The notes beneath the pieces are model-generated. The model was not told the origin of the DNA and ran no database searches. It worked only from the letters and a program-made list of their open reading frames with translations. Shown piece after piece: positions 11,950-22,736 of a DNA stretch of 64,000 nt. The stretch is from Atherix ibis (Eukaryota; Arthropoda; Insecta; Diptera; Athericidae). The position numbers and the translations under genes are program-made. The stretch is from the NCBI GenBank assembly GCA_958298945.1, contig OY282605.1, positions 37,116,811 to 37,180,810 of the forward strand, read 5' to 3'. Position 1 is the first letter of the stretch. Every line of letters begins with the position of its first letter.

Positions 11950-12570
11950 AAAAATGCACGAACCATTTGCGCGATCAAAAATATGGACTGCTCGTCAAAT
12001 ACACAATCTTTGCTTGCGGCAAACTTGCACAATCCCATTCACGTCGGTGCTCAACGACATTAATCGTACTCTATTAAACAATAGAAATATTGAAATTAGT
12101 TGGGTTCCAGTTGATCAGCTATGGGGGGCTTCGTAACCCCGTTCTGTTAACACTGAAATACCAAACTTGCCGCATCTGCTCACCAAACTTGCCGCATATC
12201 TTCAGGCAAGTGTAGACAAATAGATTGGTCTGAAAATGGAAGATTTCTATCCACACATTGGCCTAGCATCGCAAAATCAGTCTGCTCAATAAACAATCCG
12301 AAACTTTGGGCAAGGAAACTTCTCAGAATTCAGATTGCGCATACCAACCTTACCCTTGATTTTTGCTTTGGTAACAAACCACGTCCGTCATGCCATTCCT
12401 GTGATGCTCAACTCACCATTTCGCATATTTTAAATAAATACCACTTAACCTATAATTTTTTTTTTGAATAAAACTCCTTCCATTGTGGACCTCCTAGCTT
12501 CAACAATTATTTTTCCACGCCCTCTTATTAACCATCTTAATCGTCTTAATTTGCTCTACAAAATCTAATT
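11950..12570 (+). mobile_element. I-clade-type LINE relic, RNase H and tail
   Basis: Decayed 3' end of a LINE that carries an RNase H domain. LNDINRTLLNNRNIEISWVP at about 12052-12112 matches the end of the RNase H fold. At 12330-12440 the frame gives RIQIAHTNLTLDFCFGNK, then a CHSC...H C-terminal zinc-knuckle-like segment and ISHIL. This order (RNase H, then LRIxHTxLT, then a Cys/His knuckle) is known from I, LOA and related clades. Stops and frameshifts occur throughout. Confidence 0.7.
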
Positions 12571-14600
12571 TAAAAATAAAAATAATTTTTCCCTCCAATT
12601 TACCACCGCTCAATTTCATTAGGGAAATGGTTTAGCCAGCGTGGCATTTAGGTGTCGCTAATTCGGTTCAGTTATCTTAGACATAACTGAAATTTACATA
12701 ACAATATATACACGTATGCTACTAGAAATGACCTTAGAAAAATATTTAATTAGTTTATTAAAAGTAATGAGAGTAAAATTTGTAAACACAACGATAAATT
12801 GGTTGTGATGTTTTTACCTTTTACAATCGTATAGAAACCTTTATAGAAAATGATCTTTTTTAATAGAAGAACTTCTTGGAAACTACATTATTGCAATACG
12901 AAAGATTTATTATTATTCAAATTAATGATTAGAAATAAATTTATTATGAAAAAATTCACATAAAAATTAATAGAATTATTTTGTTAACTTAAAATAAAAT
13001 AGCAAATAAATATAAATTTATCGAGTTAATATTTAGTTTCATTTTATTTGACTTGTTGACTTTTATTATAGTAAATAACTGACCTAAATGAGAATAGATT
13101 TCGAAAAATATTTAGATTGATGTATGCGATATAAGAAAAGTTCTGTTAATTTCTGTCATATATCTTTCGTAAAAGTAAAATTTTATTATTATTATTATTA
13201 TTATATGAAGACAAAAGTTCACATTAAATGAATAAAAATATTGCATACTATATGTATGATGGTAGTTGGTGTAAAAGTTTTTGTTGCATAAACTCTATCA
13301 CAAAATAACAAGGGAGAAACTTTCATTTCAAATGAATCTGAAAAAAAAGTTCAACCCTTAGAAGTAAAAGTTTTCCGACAAAATAAAATACATTTTCTAC
13401 TTTTCTATTATTTTATTTTCATTACAATTATTTCCTTTTTTATACTTTGAAGAAAATTTACAATCTTAAAAAGTACGCCTTAGTTATGGTATTATAAAAA
13501 CGGTTATGGGAAAAAAACAAACAAAAATACTACTAATATTCAGAAGAAAAAACTTTCCTTTCAGATGTTTTTCTAAAAGCCAATATTACTCAAAGAGTTA
13601 TAACCGAAGGATAGGCCGATACAAATAAGTCTAAGACCTTTCCGTGGTTCGTCCTTCGCGGTTGTATGAATAGATTTTCGTATTTATATTTTTATATATT
13701 TATTATTTGTATAGAATATTTTTTTCTAAAGCATTTTTGATTGATTTCTGTTTTTGAGAATAAGACGAAGGTCGAGATCCCTTTTCAAAATCTAATGAAC
13801 TGTATTAAATGGATTATTTAGTGTAGCTTTTTTCTAATTATTTCCACTTTTCCTTTTTTTTTTTGTTGAAATTTTTCGCAAATTGAAAATGGATCCTATT
13901 AAGATTTTGTTTTTGTTTTTTTTAATTATTTCTTAAAATAATTCATTTTTATTAAATTGTTTATATTGCTTTATATTTTTGACTGACATTTTTGATATAC
14001 AATAATTAAGAGCATGTCAGTCTTTAAAGAAATTTCACTTTGATAAAAAATTTCACCTTTTCTCATATTTAAATTTATAAATTTATTCAAATATGTAAAT
14101 ATATACTTTTTAATTATAAAGTAAAAATAATTTTATTATGATTTTACTTTCATTTTAGTTTTGAATTTGGTTAACTGTATAAGAAATCCTATCATGATTT
14201 GATACTCAATCATGATTCAGGAGTACGTACTCAGACGAATTTTGATTCCCTTGTGAAACTTCTATTTTAATCAAGCATCTTATTCAAATTCAAGAAGTTC
14301 AATTGATATAATATTAAGCAAAAATATTCATTTTATTGTCTCAGTATGACAATTTATAGTTCTTGACGTGAGTGGACCCCTAAACGTGCTCTTGATATAA
14401 ATATACAAACTCTGTGTTTTTTTTACAGACCGGATACCATATTAAATTTTGTTTTAACAGTTTTCCGTTCAAATTTAGGCTAATTTCATCAAGTTCTCAA
14501 TATGCAAAGTTATGGTAGAAATCGTGGGTGTAGGAATATTTCTGTTGCGTTCACCATTCAACCCAGACTCAGGTTGAGTTTTAAGGCAATTAGCCTTTGC
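12571..14600. other. AT-rich spacer
   Basis: No gene seen. A short ATT microsatellite sits at about 13181-13205. A slightly GC-richer stretch at 13600-13680 carries no recognisable motif. Confidence 0.5.
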
Positions 14601-14643
14601 CAGTGATTATTGCTGAGAGTGGTAGATAGAGCAATAATCACTG
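14601..14643. repeat. Perfect 14-bp inverted repeat (hairpin)
   Basis: CAGTGATTATTGCT at 14601-14614 and its exact reverse complement at 14630-14643, with a 15-base loop. It stands immediately before the first of three direct repeats and could form a stable DNA or RNA stem. Confidence 0.85.
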
Positions 14644-14803
14644 TAAAGTACCCTTTTGAATACTTTTTTTTTGCAACCGCCCTTCGTTTGATTAGAGGGC
14701 ACTGTTAAGTACCCTTTTTGAATTTTTAGAGTCGAACTTAGAGCACTGTTGGGTTGGCCTTCTTTTTTTTCATCAGAGCACTGTTAAGTACCCTTTTTGA
14801 ATT
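14636..14803 (+). repeat. Three spaced direct repeats
   Basis: The sequence GCACTGTTAAGTACCCTTTTTGAA occurs, in parts and with small changes, near 14640, 14699 and 14776. Spacing is about 60-77 bp. The first copy overlaps the right arm of the hairpin. It may be part of an unclassified short mobile element. Confidence 0.75.
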
Positions 14804-15170
14804 GAGATATTAAAAACGTATTTGAGTTTGATTTAAATTCAGAAATTTCATTATAAAATTCTTGCTATTTGAATTAAAGTACATGATCTATTTTACACAG
14901 TAAATTTGCCATTGATACACTTATGCATCAATGTGTAAGGTATCAATAATTTTTAACATGTGAATTTGAAATGTGCCTTTATTAAGAATTCAGATTAATT
15001 AGCGGAAAAAAATGGAATTCATTTAGGCCGGAGTCATCCATTAGGAGGCATTCATATCACATAACGTGTGTGTACCAACACTATGCGAAAATAGGTCTTC
15101 GACTTGCATGATTAATTCGTTCCGAAGGTAAGTCGAGAAATCCTGTAAGTCTAAAAAAATTAATTTGTTA
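14804..15170. other. AT-rich spacer
   Basis: Nothing recognisable. Confidence 0.5.
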
Positions 15171-17492
15171 TTTTTTTTTTATTTTAAAGTTATCTACAAC
15201 TACTTATGTTATGCTAGTAACAAGCAGATTTTTTAAGGGAATATACAAGGACATGAAGACATGTGGAGGAAAACACCCATCGATGTTACCACTAGAACAG
15301 GGTAATTTTATTTTATAATTTTAGAGAATCTCTCGGCCATCGCCGTTTTAAACGTCGATGGGTGTATACTGGAAGGGTGGGAGTGAAAAGTTCCCTTCCT
15401 AAAGGATTAGGGTGGAAGGATAGATGCGAATGGAATTTTTTATATCGGGAGATGCACAGTTCACGAACAAATTAAACATTGACAATTTTACGAAGACATT
15501 TAGGTCACGGTGGATAACAGTGTTTCGTACATAAAAAGGGGCATTGACAATTTTACGAAGGATTCGGGATTGTAGGGATTGGATTGGAAGGGAGTTGGAA
15601 TGCTTAGTCGAACCCCAAAGTTCTAGACCATATGTCCGTATTGGTTTCAGAACCGTATTGTATAGTAATAGTTTACTTTTTGTTGTAAGTTTCGATTTGC
15701 TGTCTAGGAGACGTAAGAATTGTTTGTATCGTCCGTTAAGTTCACGTCTTTTAGTTTTCGTATGAAGGTTCCAGGTTAACCGTTTATCGAATATAAGTCC
15801 AAGGTAACGTACGCTATTTTTTTGTGGAATAATACTGCCGTTTAGGATTATGTCGGGAATTTGTTCTCTCAGATTTTTGCTCATTTACCTTCACTCTCCA
15901 CCTTTTGAACCAAGTTTCTATGGAGTGGATATGGTTCTGTAGGATACTAATGGCTGTGGAAGGATCTTTGTGATGTGTCAGGATCGCCGTATCGTCAGCA
16001 TATGTTGCGATTAGGATGTTGTTGTGGCAAGGAATATCATGGGTATAAATGTTATAAAGGATAGGACTTAGGATACTCCCTTGAGGGACACCGGCGGAAA
16101 TTGGATAAATGTCAGAGTACTCCATATTTTCAGCTACCTGAAAATATCGGTCTGAGAGATAAGATTTAAGGATGTGGAAATAACCCGAGGATAGGACTCG
16201 CTGCAACTTCCAAAGCAATCCAGGGTTTCATACACGGTCGAAAGCATGCGAAATGTCAAGAAACACGCCTGGGCGGTATTCCTTTCGCTCTAGCGAACAC
16301 GCTATGTAGTCGACTACGCGATGACACTGCTGGATAGTGGAATGGTCAGGTCGAAATCCAAACTTATTCTGAGGAATGACACCCTCGGTTTCAAAAATGG
16401 GATAAAGGCGTTTTAGTATTAATTTTTCTAGGATTTTTGATAATATGGGAAGGAGGCTTATAGGTCTATATGAGGTAGGAAGGTTTTTGGGCTTATTGGG
16501 TTTTGGGATCATCTTAATTATGGAAAACTTCCACAGGGACGGAAAAAATGATGTGCGGAGGATACTATTATAAATATAGGTTATCAGGACTAGGATTTTT
16601 TTGGAAATTTGCTTCAGGATTTCTGAAGTTATTAGGTCTAACCCTGGGGCTTTTTTATTGGAAAGATGTTCTGTTGTGAATTTAACTTCGGAAGGAGTAA
16701 AAAACTTAGGAGATGGACTTATAGGCAACTGAGTTGATATTTGTCGGAATATTTGTTCGTCATGCAGAATGTCTTGGACATCTTCGTGAGGTTTAAGGAT
16801 GTTTTCTAAGTGTTTGCCAAAGATGTCGGCTTTCTGTTTGTCCGTTTTTGCCCAGGTTCCGTCGGTCTTCCGGAGCGGGTGTGTAGCGGTTTTGTATTTG
16901 AGAATTCGTCGGGTAGCTGTCCGGAGTGACTTATTAGTTGTCAGTGATTCTGTGTGTTCCGTAAATCGTTCGTTGTTATAATTAATTATTTCTTGTTTCA
17001 GTTCTCGTTGTAGTTGGTTCAGTTTTTTCTTCTCATTTGGCATTCTTGAACGTTGCCACTGGGCCCTGGCTCGACGTTTCTCGCTTATCAAGCTGCGAAC
17101 TTTTTGTGGAAGATTATAGTCATGTTCTCGTATAGTTGGTTTGTTATGAGTTATGTGGGCGTTAGTGATTGAGTTCTGTATGCAAACAGTCAAGTCGTTT
17201 ACAGCATCGTCTATTTCTTGTATGTTCTTAAGGCTTTGTTGTAAATGAATCTGTTGGCCTAAGTTCTGTCTAAAAATGTCCCAATCAACTTTCCCATTTA
17301 CAAGTTTGGCAGGAAAGGATTTTGAGGAAGGAGAAGTGTCTAGTGTTAGGAGAACCGGGGAATGGTCGGAATTCAGGTTATCATTTGAAAATTCTTTGAT
17401 ATAATAAGTGCTAGTTGCAAATGATAAATTAAAATAGAATGGTTCTAAAAATAAATAATCTATTATTTTTTTGCTAGATGACTGTAGTGAAA
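15171..17492 (-). mobile_element. Jockey-clade LINE, 5' part missing
   Basis: The best-preserved LINE of the window, read leftwards. It starts abruptly at the mariner A copy 3 boundary inside the endonuclease domain (NSDHSPVLLTLDTS near 17370), continues through the whole RT, and ends in a 3' UTR with an A-rich tail (T10 on the plus strand, 15171-15180). Its 3' end matches the younger copy at 5551-6519, including GTAGTTGTA before the tail. Fragments of the same group lie at 46560-47050 and 49810-50430. Confidence 0.92.
15313..17492 (-). pseudogene. Jockey ORF2 (endonuclease end plus RT), broken
   Basis: It would encode the endonuclease/reverse transcriptase. Segments in order: SDHSPV (end of endonuclease), a basic linker, KFTTEHLSNKKAPGLDLITS, TSYRPISLLPILSKILEKLI, NKFGFRPDHSTIQQ, VFLDISHAFDRV, GVPQGSILSPILYNIYTHD, TYADDTAI (active site), KVNEQKS, VRYLGLIFDKRLTW, VLKPIRTYGLELWGSTK and finally HRRLKRRWPRDSLKL with the stop at 15313. 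Damage is light: an in-frame stop where AFDRVW is expected (TGG to TGA, near 16222), a small deletion with frameshift near 15870, and a slip duplication near 15480-15560 followed by a shift. This suggests a fairly recent insertion. Confidence 0.92.
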
Positions 17493-18685
17493 CGAGGTCT
17501 GTTCAAAAAGTATAGCTAATTTTGTGTTGTTTTTTTTCAAAAATTATTTATTTATTCATGAATATCTATTTTGTCCCCTTCAAAGTAATCCGCACCAGTA
17601 ATTATACACTTTTGCCAACATTTTTTTCCAATCTTCGAAGCACTTCAAAAAATCATTTTTTGTGATCTTGTTCAGCTCCTCCTTCGATGGAGCAGAACAA
17701 GATCTTTATCTCCTCAATCGTAGTATAGCGTCGTCCTTTCATAGGACTCTTCAGTTTCGGGAATAAGAAAAAGTCACATGGGGCCAGATCTGGGGAATAC
17801 GATGGCTGCGGCATTATTAGTGTGTTGTTTTTGGCCAAAAATTCGCACACAAGCAACGATGCGTTATCATGGTGCAAAAGCCAATTTTTGTTCTTCCACA
17901 AATCCGGGCGGTTCTGGTGAATTGATTAGCGCAACTTGTGCATAACTTACAGGTAATATTCCTTATTTACCGTTCTACCCTGTGGCAATAACTCATGATG
18001 CACCACGCCCCTGCAATCGAAGAAAACTGTAAGCAAAACCTTCACATTCGACCAAACTTCGCACGCGTTTTTCGGTCTTGGCTCGTGCGGCAGCTTCCAT
18101 TGGGATGACTGAGCTTTGGTTTCCACGTCATAACCATAAACCCATGATTCGTCACCAGTTATGACTCTCTGGAGCAAATTTGGGTTGTCGCAGACAGACT
18201 CAAACAAATCCTTGACAATGTTAATGCGATGCAGTTTTTGGTCAAAATTGAGCAATTCAATCGATATGTTTAAGTCCGTCTCACGCCAAATCATTGGTAA
18301 AAATCGAATGGCACGGGCCAATCGATATGTTTAAGTCCTCAACAATTTCTCTAAGGTGATCCGACGATTGGCCAATACTATTTTCTTCATTGTTGACGTG
18401 CTCGGGCGTCTGGCACGCTTTTCGTCGTTCACATCTTCTCGGCCCTCTGAGAACATTTTGTACCATCGAGCTTCACCATATGCTACAGTTAACATTCGCT
18501 ACAGATTCTTTGATCCATTTTTTTGGAATGGGCAAAAATCGAAGATGAGCCTAAACACATGCAAGCAAAGCAGCTGTCAAAAATTAACTGAACATTCAAA
18601 ATGGCCGAACTTGTCGGCATAAGTAAGAGACATGAGTACCAACAAAACGTTACAAAAATTCGCGATACTTTTTGAACAAACCTCG
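17493..18685 (-). mobile_element. mariner A copy 3
   Basis: 1.19 kb between CGAGGTCTGTTCAAAAAG at 17493 and its mirror at 18685. TA follows on the right, but the left flank is AA. The left neighbour is Jockey coding sequence and the right neighbour is mariner B coding sequence, so the flanks do not join into one older unit. Confidence 0.92.
17620..18520 (-). pseudogene. mariner A transposase, broken (copy 3)
   Basis: Fragments of the same DD34D transposase as at 2048-3104. VITGDESWVYGYDVETK lies near 18160-18110, LLHHDNASLLVCEF (second Asp, shortened by lost residues) near 17870, and PDLAPCDFFLFPKLK near 17770. The N-terminal third is reduced to frameshifted pieces near 18470-18290, including a partial repeat of the DLNISI segment. 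Start and end cannot be fixed. Confidence 0.85.
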
Positions 18686-19116
18686 TATTTTACAATTTTG
18701 CTTTGATCGAGACCAAAATGCAATACAGGCGGCTGAAACTGTCAATCATTTTTATGGTCGCAATACTGTCACAATTACACTCAATTTGGGTTTCGTCGAT
18801 TCTGTTCCGGTATTTTCGATGTTGAAGATACATCTCGCAAAGGTAGGCCCGTTATCAAAAATTTCGATAAAATCATGTAAATTATTTAAGCTGAAGATTA
18901 ATCATAAGATAGTTTTTAACCATCTGCATATAAAGTTGGATTTGAAAAGAAGCTCGATGTTAAGGTGCCATACGTATTAATGCTGTGAATCGAAATCGAT
19001 CCATTTCTTAAACGGATGGTGACTGGGGATGAAAATTGAGTCACATACGAAAATATTGTGCAAAAACGATCGTGAACAAAGCGTTGTGAAGCGGTTCAAA
19101 TGGTGGGAAAACCAGG
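18686..19116 (+). mobile_element. mariner B copy 1, part 1
   Basis: N-terminal and D1 portions of a DD34D transposase: FDRDQNAIQAAETVNHFYG at about 18700-18755, FDVEDTSRKGRPVI near 18815, then DPFLKRMVTGDENWVTYENI near 19000-19055 (first Asp). It breaks off at AAACCAGG, where the 2.2-kb CACTA-like element is inserted. The beginning abuts mariner A copy 3, so the 5' end and terminal repeat are missing. It has stops and frameshifts. A better copy of the lineage lies at 39249-40489. Confidence 0.85.
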
Positions 19117-21343
19117 CCCAAGTAGCACCTACTGGTTGTAATGACGTCGAGCCATAGTCGGTCACATGACTTCAGGTCGGCTGTGCAACGTTGGTACAAC
19201 ATCGCACCAACGTCGAGCCGACCGATTTGGGGAATGATTTTTGGGTCGGTCCGACGTCATAATAACTTCCTCTCGACCATTGAAATGACTAAGAAGTGAC
19301 AAGTGAAAAAAGTTATTTGAGCGTGTTTTTTTTAACTTTTTAGTCGGTTTGCTGTAATATTTATTTCAATATTGTTAAATTAAGCTACTAAAATAAGTTG
19401 CAGTCATGTATTGTTGTCTTCTTTTAATCAACAACATCTGTATATAAAGTCTCTCTCTAATTTATATTTCTTTCTTTATTAATATTTCTTTTAAATATGA
19501 GAATATCGAAATATATTTTCTGGCATATATAGCACTGTAAAACCCAAATTAACAAACGAAGAACATTTTTGCTGTGAAATATACCTAAAAATTTACAAAT
19601 AATTCATTCCCCTCTCAAATAATGCTCGAAATAAATGAAAAATTTATAAAAAATTTGTAGATGATTTTCATTTTAGCTTAATTTTTTGTTTAAAACTATT
19701 TCTAAAATATTTTTGATAGCTTTTTTGGGCAAAAAATGTAGTTTTAATCGTAATTTTGCCTATTAAAACGACTTTTTTCATATATTTGGTTCTACTTTAT
19801 TTTTTTAGTTATTGAATTATATGCATTTAAAATGGCGAATTCTATATTGAAACGAAAAAATTATTGAATTAACTATCAGATTACAAAAAAGTAACGTGAT
19901 AGACTTTCTAGTTGTCGTAATAACGGAAAAGTCAGCGTCCCAACTATTTTGACAATTAAATTACAAAAAATAAATGCATATGACCAGAAAGTTTTGTAAC
20001 GCACATAAAAGTTAAAATCGCAACCGTATTTTTGACAGTTCGCTTTTGTCAACATCGTCGCAGTTGTTCAGTTCGTATCGATAGTTTGTGTCTTTAGTTT
20101 GTGCTTGTAAAAAGTGATCTGTAAAGGCAATTGGGCAATGTTTCCAGTTGGTGCATTATATTTTCCAACGAATTTTTAAGACCATTGTGCCAGTACTCTC
20201 CCTCACCCATTGGTTTTATATTCACTTCCCTCAGAGTTTTTAAAAGCGTTCTGCTGTCCCTCGGTAGATTTTCTACGCCATGCGCGGTCAATAGTTGCAT
20301 TATTTCATTAGTTGCACAATGTGTAATTTTGTGTTTAATAATCAATTTTTTAAAATTTTCGATGAAGCTATTGTTCACCTCTTCTTCTTCTATAATACGC
20401 TGTTCTTCTCCAGTTTCCCCATTGATTTCCGCTTCATCAAAAGGTTCCGCACAATATTCAGGAAGCTCATCTTGCAGCTCAATACTGCTTGATGACGATG
20501 GGTTTTCGTGATGGTTAATATTATTTGATGATGATAAATGTAATTGACTTGGTAAGATATTCGTAGATGAATTTAAATTATTTGAAAAAGGCGGAGGTGG
20601 CTTGTTATTGGAAGAAGATTTGATTGCTAATATTCTCACAGAAGGCTTTAAATTAATTGAGGCATTCGGATCTGGAGAAAAATAAAAAATATTAAAATTA
20701 TCCAGGAGCTGCATTGTAAATGTTTTGGTTTTACCTGAAGAATTTTTCTGCCCCAATGGTTGATTTAAATAAAACTTAACTTTACGATAATATGATGTCG
20801 TATGTTTGAATCGTTTTATGTTATTTTGAGGGTTTTTTTTATTAGGTGAATTTAACAAATCCATTTTTTTAATTTAATTCAATTTTTAATAATAATTAAT
20901 GTGTTCTTTGATTCGACAACAAACTATGACAGTTTAAAACAAATTAGTCGTGCAGCGGTTGAACAAATAACTAATTTTTTAGAATCCGACTAAAAAGTTG
21001 TTTCATAGTCATAAACCAAGAACAGAGTTGCAACAAAGTTAAAAAATAACCAAAATTCGACGGTATAACTTTAACGTCATTATCTGGTCATTTAGACGGC
21101 GGCGATGTACTTTTAGTCGGGTGTTAGTTTTATACAAGAACAAAAAGTAAAGTGGTAGTTGAAAAATAACGCGAGAATTACTTCGTAACTTTATTGTCGG
21201 TGTGTAGTCCTGCCGATAAAAAAGTTATCTATTTTCAATCATTTTCAAAAATTGACAAAAAAGTAATATTTTCGCAAAATCTGACGTCGCTACAACGTCG
21301 TAAATTAGTAATCTAACTTAGAAGTTATTTGGTGCTGCTTGGG
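19117..21343. mobile_element. 2.2-kb CACTA-like DNA element, family unknown
   Basis: The limits are fixed by the interrupted mariner B frame (KPG | LTVSK). The ends are short inverted repeats, CCCAAGTAGCACC on the left and, inward from the right, CCCAAGCAGCACC. The dinucleotide GG flanks both sides (19115-19116 and 21344-21345), a 2-bp target duplication. Both subterminal zones hold scattered ACGTCG and TCGGT motifs, as in CACTA-type elements. It carries one ORF of 256 codons on the minus strand and no visible catalytic core, so it is non-autonomous. The CACTA/EnSpm placement is inference from the ORF's C-terminal half and end structure. Confidence 0.75.
20094..20864 (-). CDS. N-terminal-like protein of a CACTA-like transposon
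   Basis: An uninterrupted ATG-to-stop frame of 256 codons, the longest clean frame in the window apart from the LINE RT. Residues 1-110 are basic, then Ser/Asn/Pro-rich and low complexity. Residues 110-160 are acidic with a Ser run. Residues 170-235 form a compact region with DSRTLLKTLREVNIKPMGEG and YWHNGLKNSL, a layout I associate with the N-terminus of large animal proteins linked to CACTA/EnSpm elements; this is from memory. A possible 63-bp intron (GT at 20734, AG at 20672, T-rich tract before it) is in frame and stop-free. Splicing it would give 235 residues. No DDE motif is present. It may be a leftover first part of a longer gene. Confidence 0.5.
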   Translation of the reverse strand: MDLLNSPNKKNPQNNIKRFKHTTSYYRKVKFYLNQPLGQKNSSGKTKTFTMQLLDNFNIFYFSPDPNASINLKPSVRILAIKSSSNNKPPPPFSNNLNSSTNILPSQLHLSSSNNINHHENPSSSSSIELQDELPEYCAEPFDEAEINGETGEEQRIIEEEEVNNSFIENFKKLIIKHKITHCATNEIMQLLTAHGVENLPRDSRTLLKTLREVNIKPMGEGEYWHNGLKNSLENIMHQLETLPNCLYRSLFTSTN

Positions 21344-21456
21344 GGACTAACGGTCAGCAAGGTTTTGTTGCGTATTTGGTGGGATTGGAAAGGAATCATC
21401 TATTATGAGCTGCTTCCATATGAGCAACCACAAAATTCGGACCTCTACTATCAACA
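21344..21456 (+). mobile_element. mariner B copy 1, part 2
   Basis: Continues the transposase after the CACTA-like insertion: LTVSKVLLRIWWDWKGIIYY, then ELLPYEQPQNSDLYYQQ. It ends at the 13-bp target duplication of the R1-type LINE. Confidence 0.88.
21444..21456 (+). repeat. Target site duplication, left copy
   Basis: TCTACTATCAACA, matched by TCTATTATCAACA at 22737-22749 (one change in 13). Confidence 0.85.
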
Positions 21457-22736
21457 GAGTGAGCGCCTGAATTTTGGACCACTAGATGTCTAAGGAGGGT
21501 ATTAAAAAGGGAATGGGATATTCGGGGGAGGGCAATGTGAATATTATATAAGAGCTTGTTTGTTGCATTTATGGCGTATAGAGCTTGTATTTGGGGTGAT
21601 GTGATGCGGTTTAAGTATGCTAGGAATAGAATCAACAGTATTCAGCGGTTGGTTCTGTATGCATGTCTAAATTTTTGTAGGACAGTCTCCACCGATGCAA
21701 TGCAGATCTTATTGGGAGAAATCCCATGTGATCTAGAGACGCTCCGTAGAAGTATTCTCTATTGGATGCGGCGTGGCATTGTATTAGTGGATGGCTGCCC
21801 TATTCTAAACGAGGAAATTCATGAGCTTGGAGACCGCCAACGGCGGGTTTTAGTCCTGGATAAAATGTATGGGATTTGGCGGCAGCGTTGGGATGAGAGT
21901 GATCTCATATGTGAGGTTTCCTTCGGTATGTGGTCTGTTCCAAGGCTATTTGATAACCGGGCATGGCAGCATAAATGAGTTCCTGTATAAGAGAGGATTG
22001 AGTGAAAGAGTATGTACGCGGTGCACCACAAGGGAGTGTATATTACCTCCTCATGGAGTGTGATTTATATGAGGATCTATGGGATTTGGATGCTTGTGGC
22101 ATTAGAGTGAGTGAAGGTCGAGTGGATCTGAGTGGCGCACTTAGTACACCTGAGAGGAGGGAATGCCTGGCTGAATTTTCCATGACACTATTTGAAAGAA
22201 GATTAAGATTAATGAATGGGTAGTGAATGTGCCTGCGAGTGAAACTCAAGGTGGCTACAATCGGTTGAAAGACCAAGGTCAATTCCGGTTGTGCTTTCGG
22301 GGCTTTGCAAACCCGCGTATCTGAGCTGGCTTAACGGTACCTAGGAATTTACAAGATTCCCTACCGTAGCTCAATGAGCGAGGTACAAACCCAACTACTC
22401 TTAAAACTAAAATTACTACTACAGGAATCGGGGTGCCATATGGTGTTAAAACACACTGTGCCCGATAATGGTGAGGCATCTTAGGCAGCAACGTAGTGGC
22501 TGTGCTTAGTATCCGTATCGCGGGTACGGTCTTCGGATCGCTAGTGGGAAATACTGGTAATTATATCGGGCGCTGTCACTACATTTGCCAGTAGAGGTTT
22601 ACATAGCCCTCGCCACTAAGAGTTGGAGTTACCAGCTTGTAACTGTTTACTGACTGTAAATTGCCGGTAATGGCCGTAGGCGACTCGTGGTGTTTTGTCT
22701 AACGATAGGTATATCATGTTGAAGAAACATAATTAA
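21457..22736 (+). mobile_element. R1-type LINE, 5'-truncated
   Basis: The 3' end of a LINE inserted into mariner B. The C-terminal RT part begins near 21560 (FVAFMAYRACIWGD, then INSIQRLVLYACLNFCRTVS and TDAMQILLGEIPCDLETLRR). After a frameshift near 21920 come LFQGYLITGHGSINEFLYKR and a Cys/His knuckle-like region, then an end at 22222 (LFERRLRLMNG). A 3' UTR of about 500 bases, GC-richer than the surroundings, ends in a weak A-rich tail. The order of these motifs fits the R1/TRAS group. The target duplication of 13 bp supports target-primed insertion. Confidence 0.85.

Noticed and set aside
20131..20511. Plus-strand frames opposite the CACTA-like ORF
   Set aside because: They are the antisense reading of the Ser/Asn-rich and acidic minus-strand frame, which is longer and has the conserved-looking segment.
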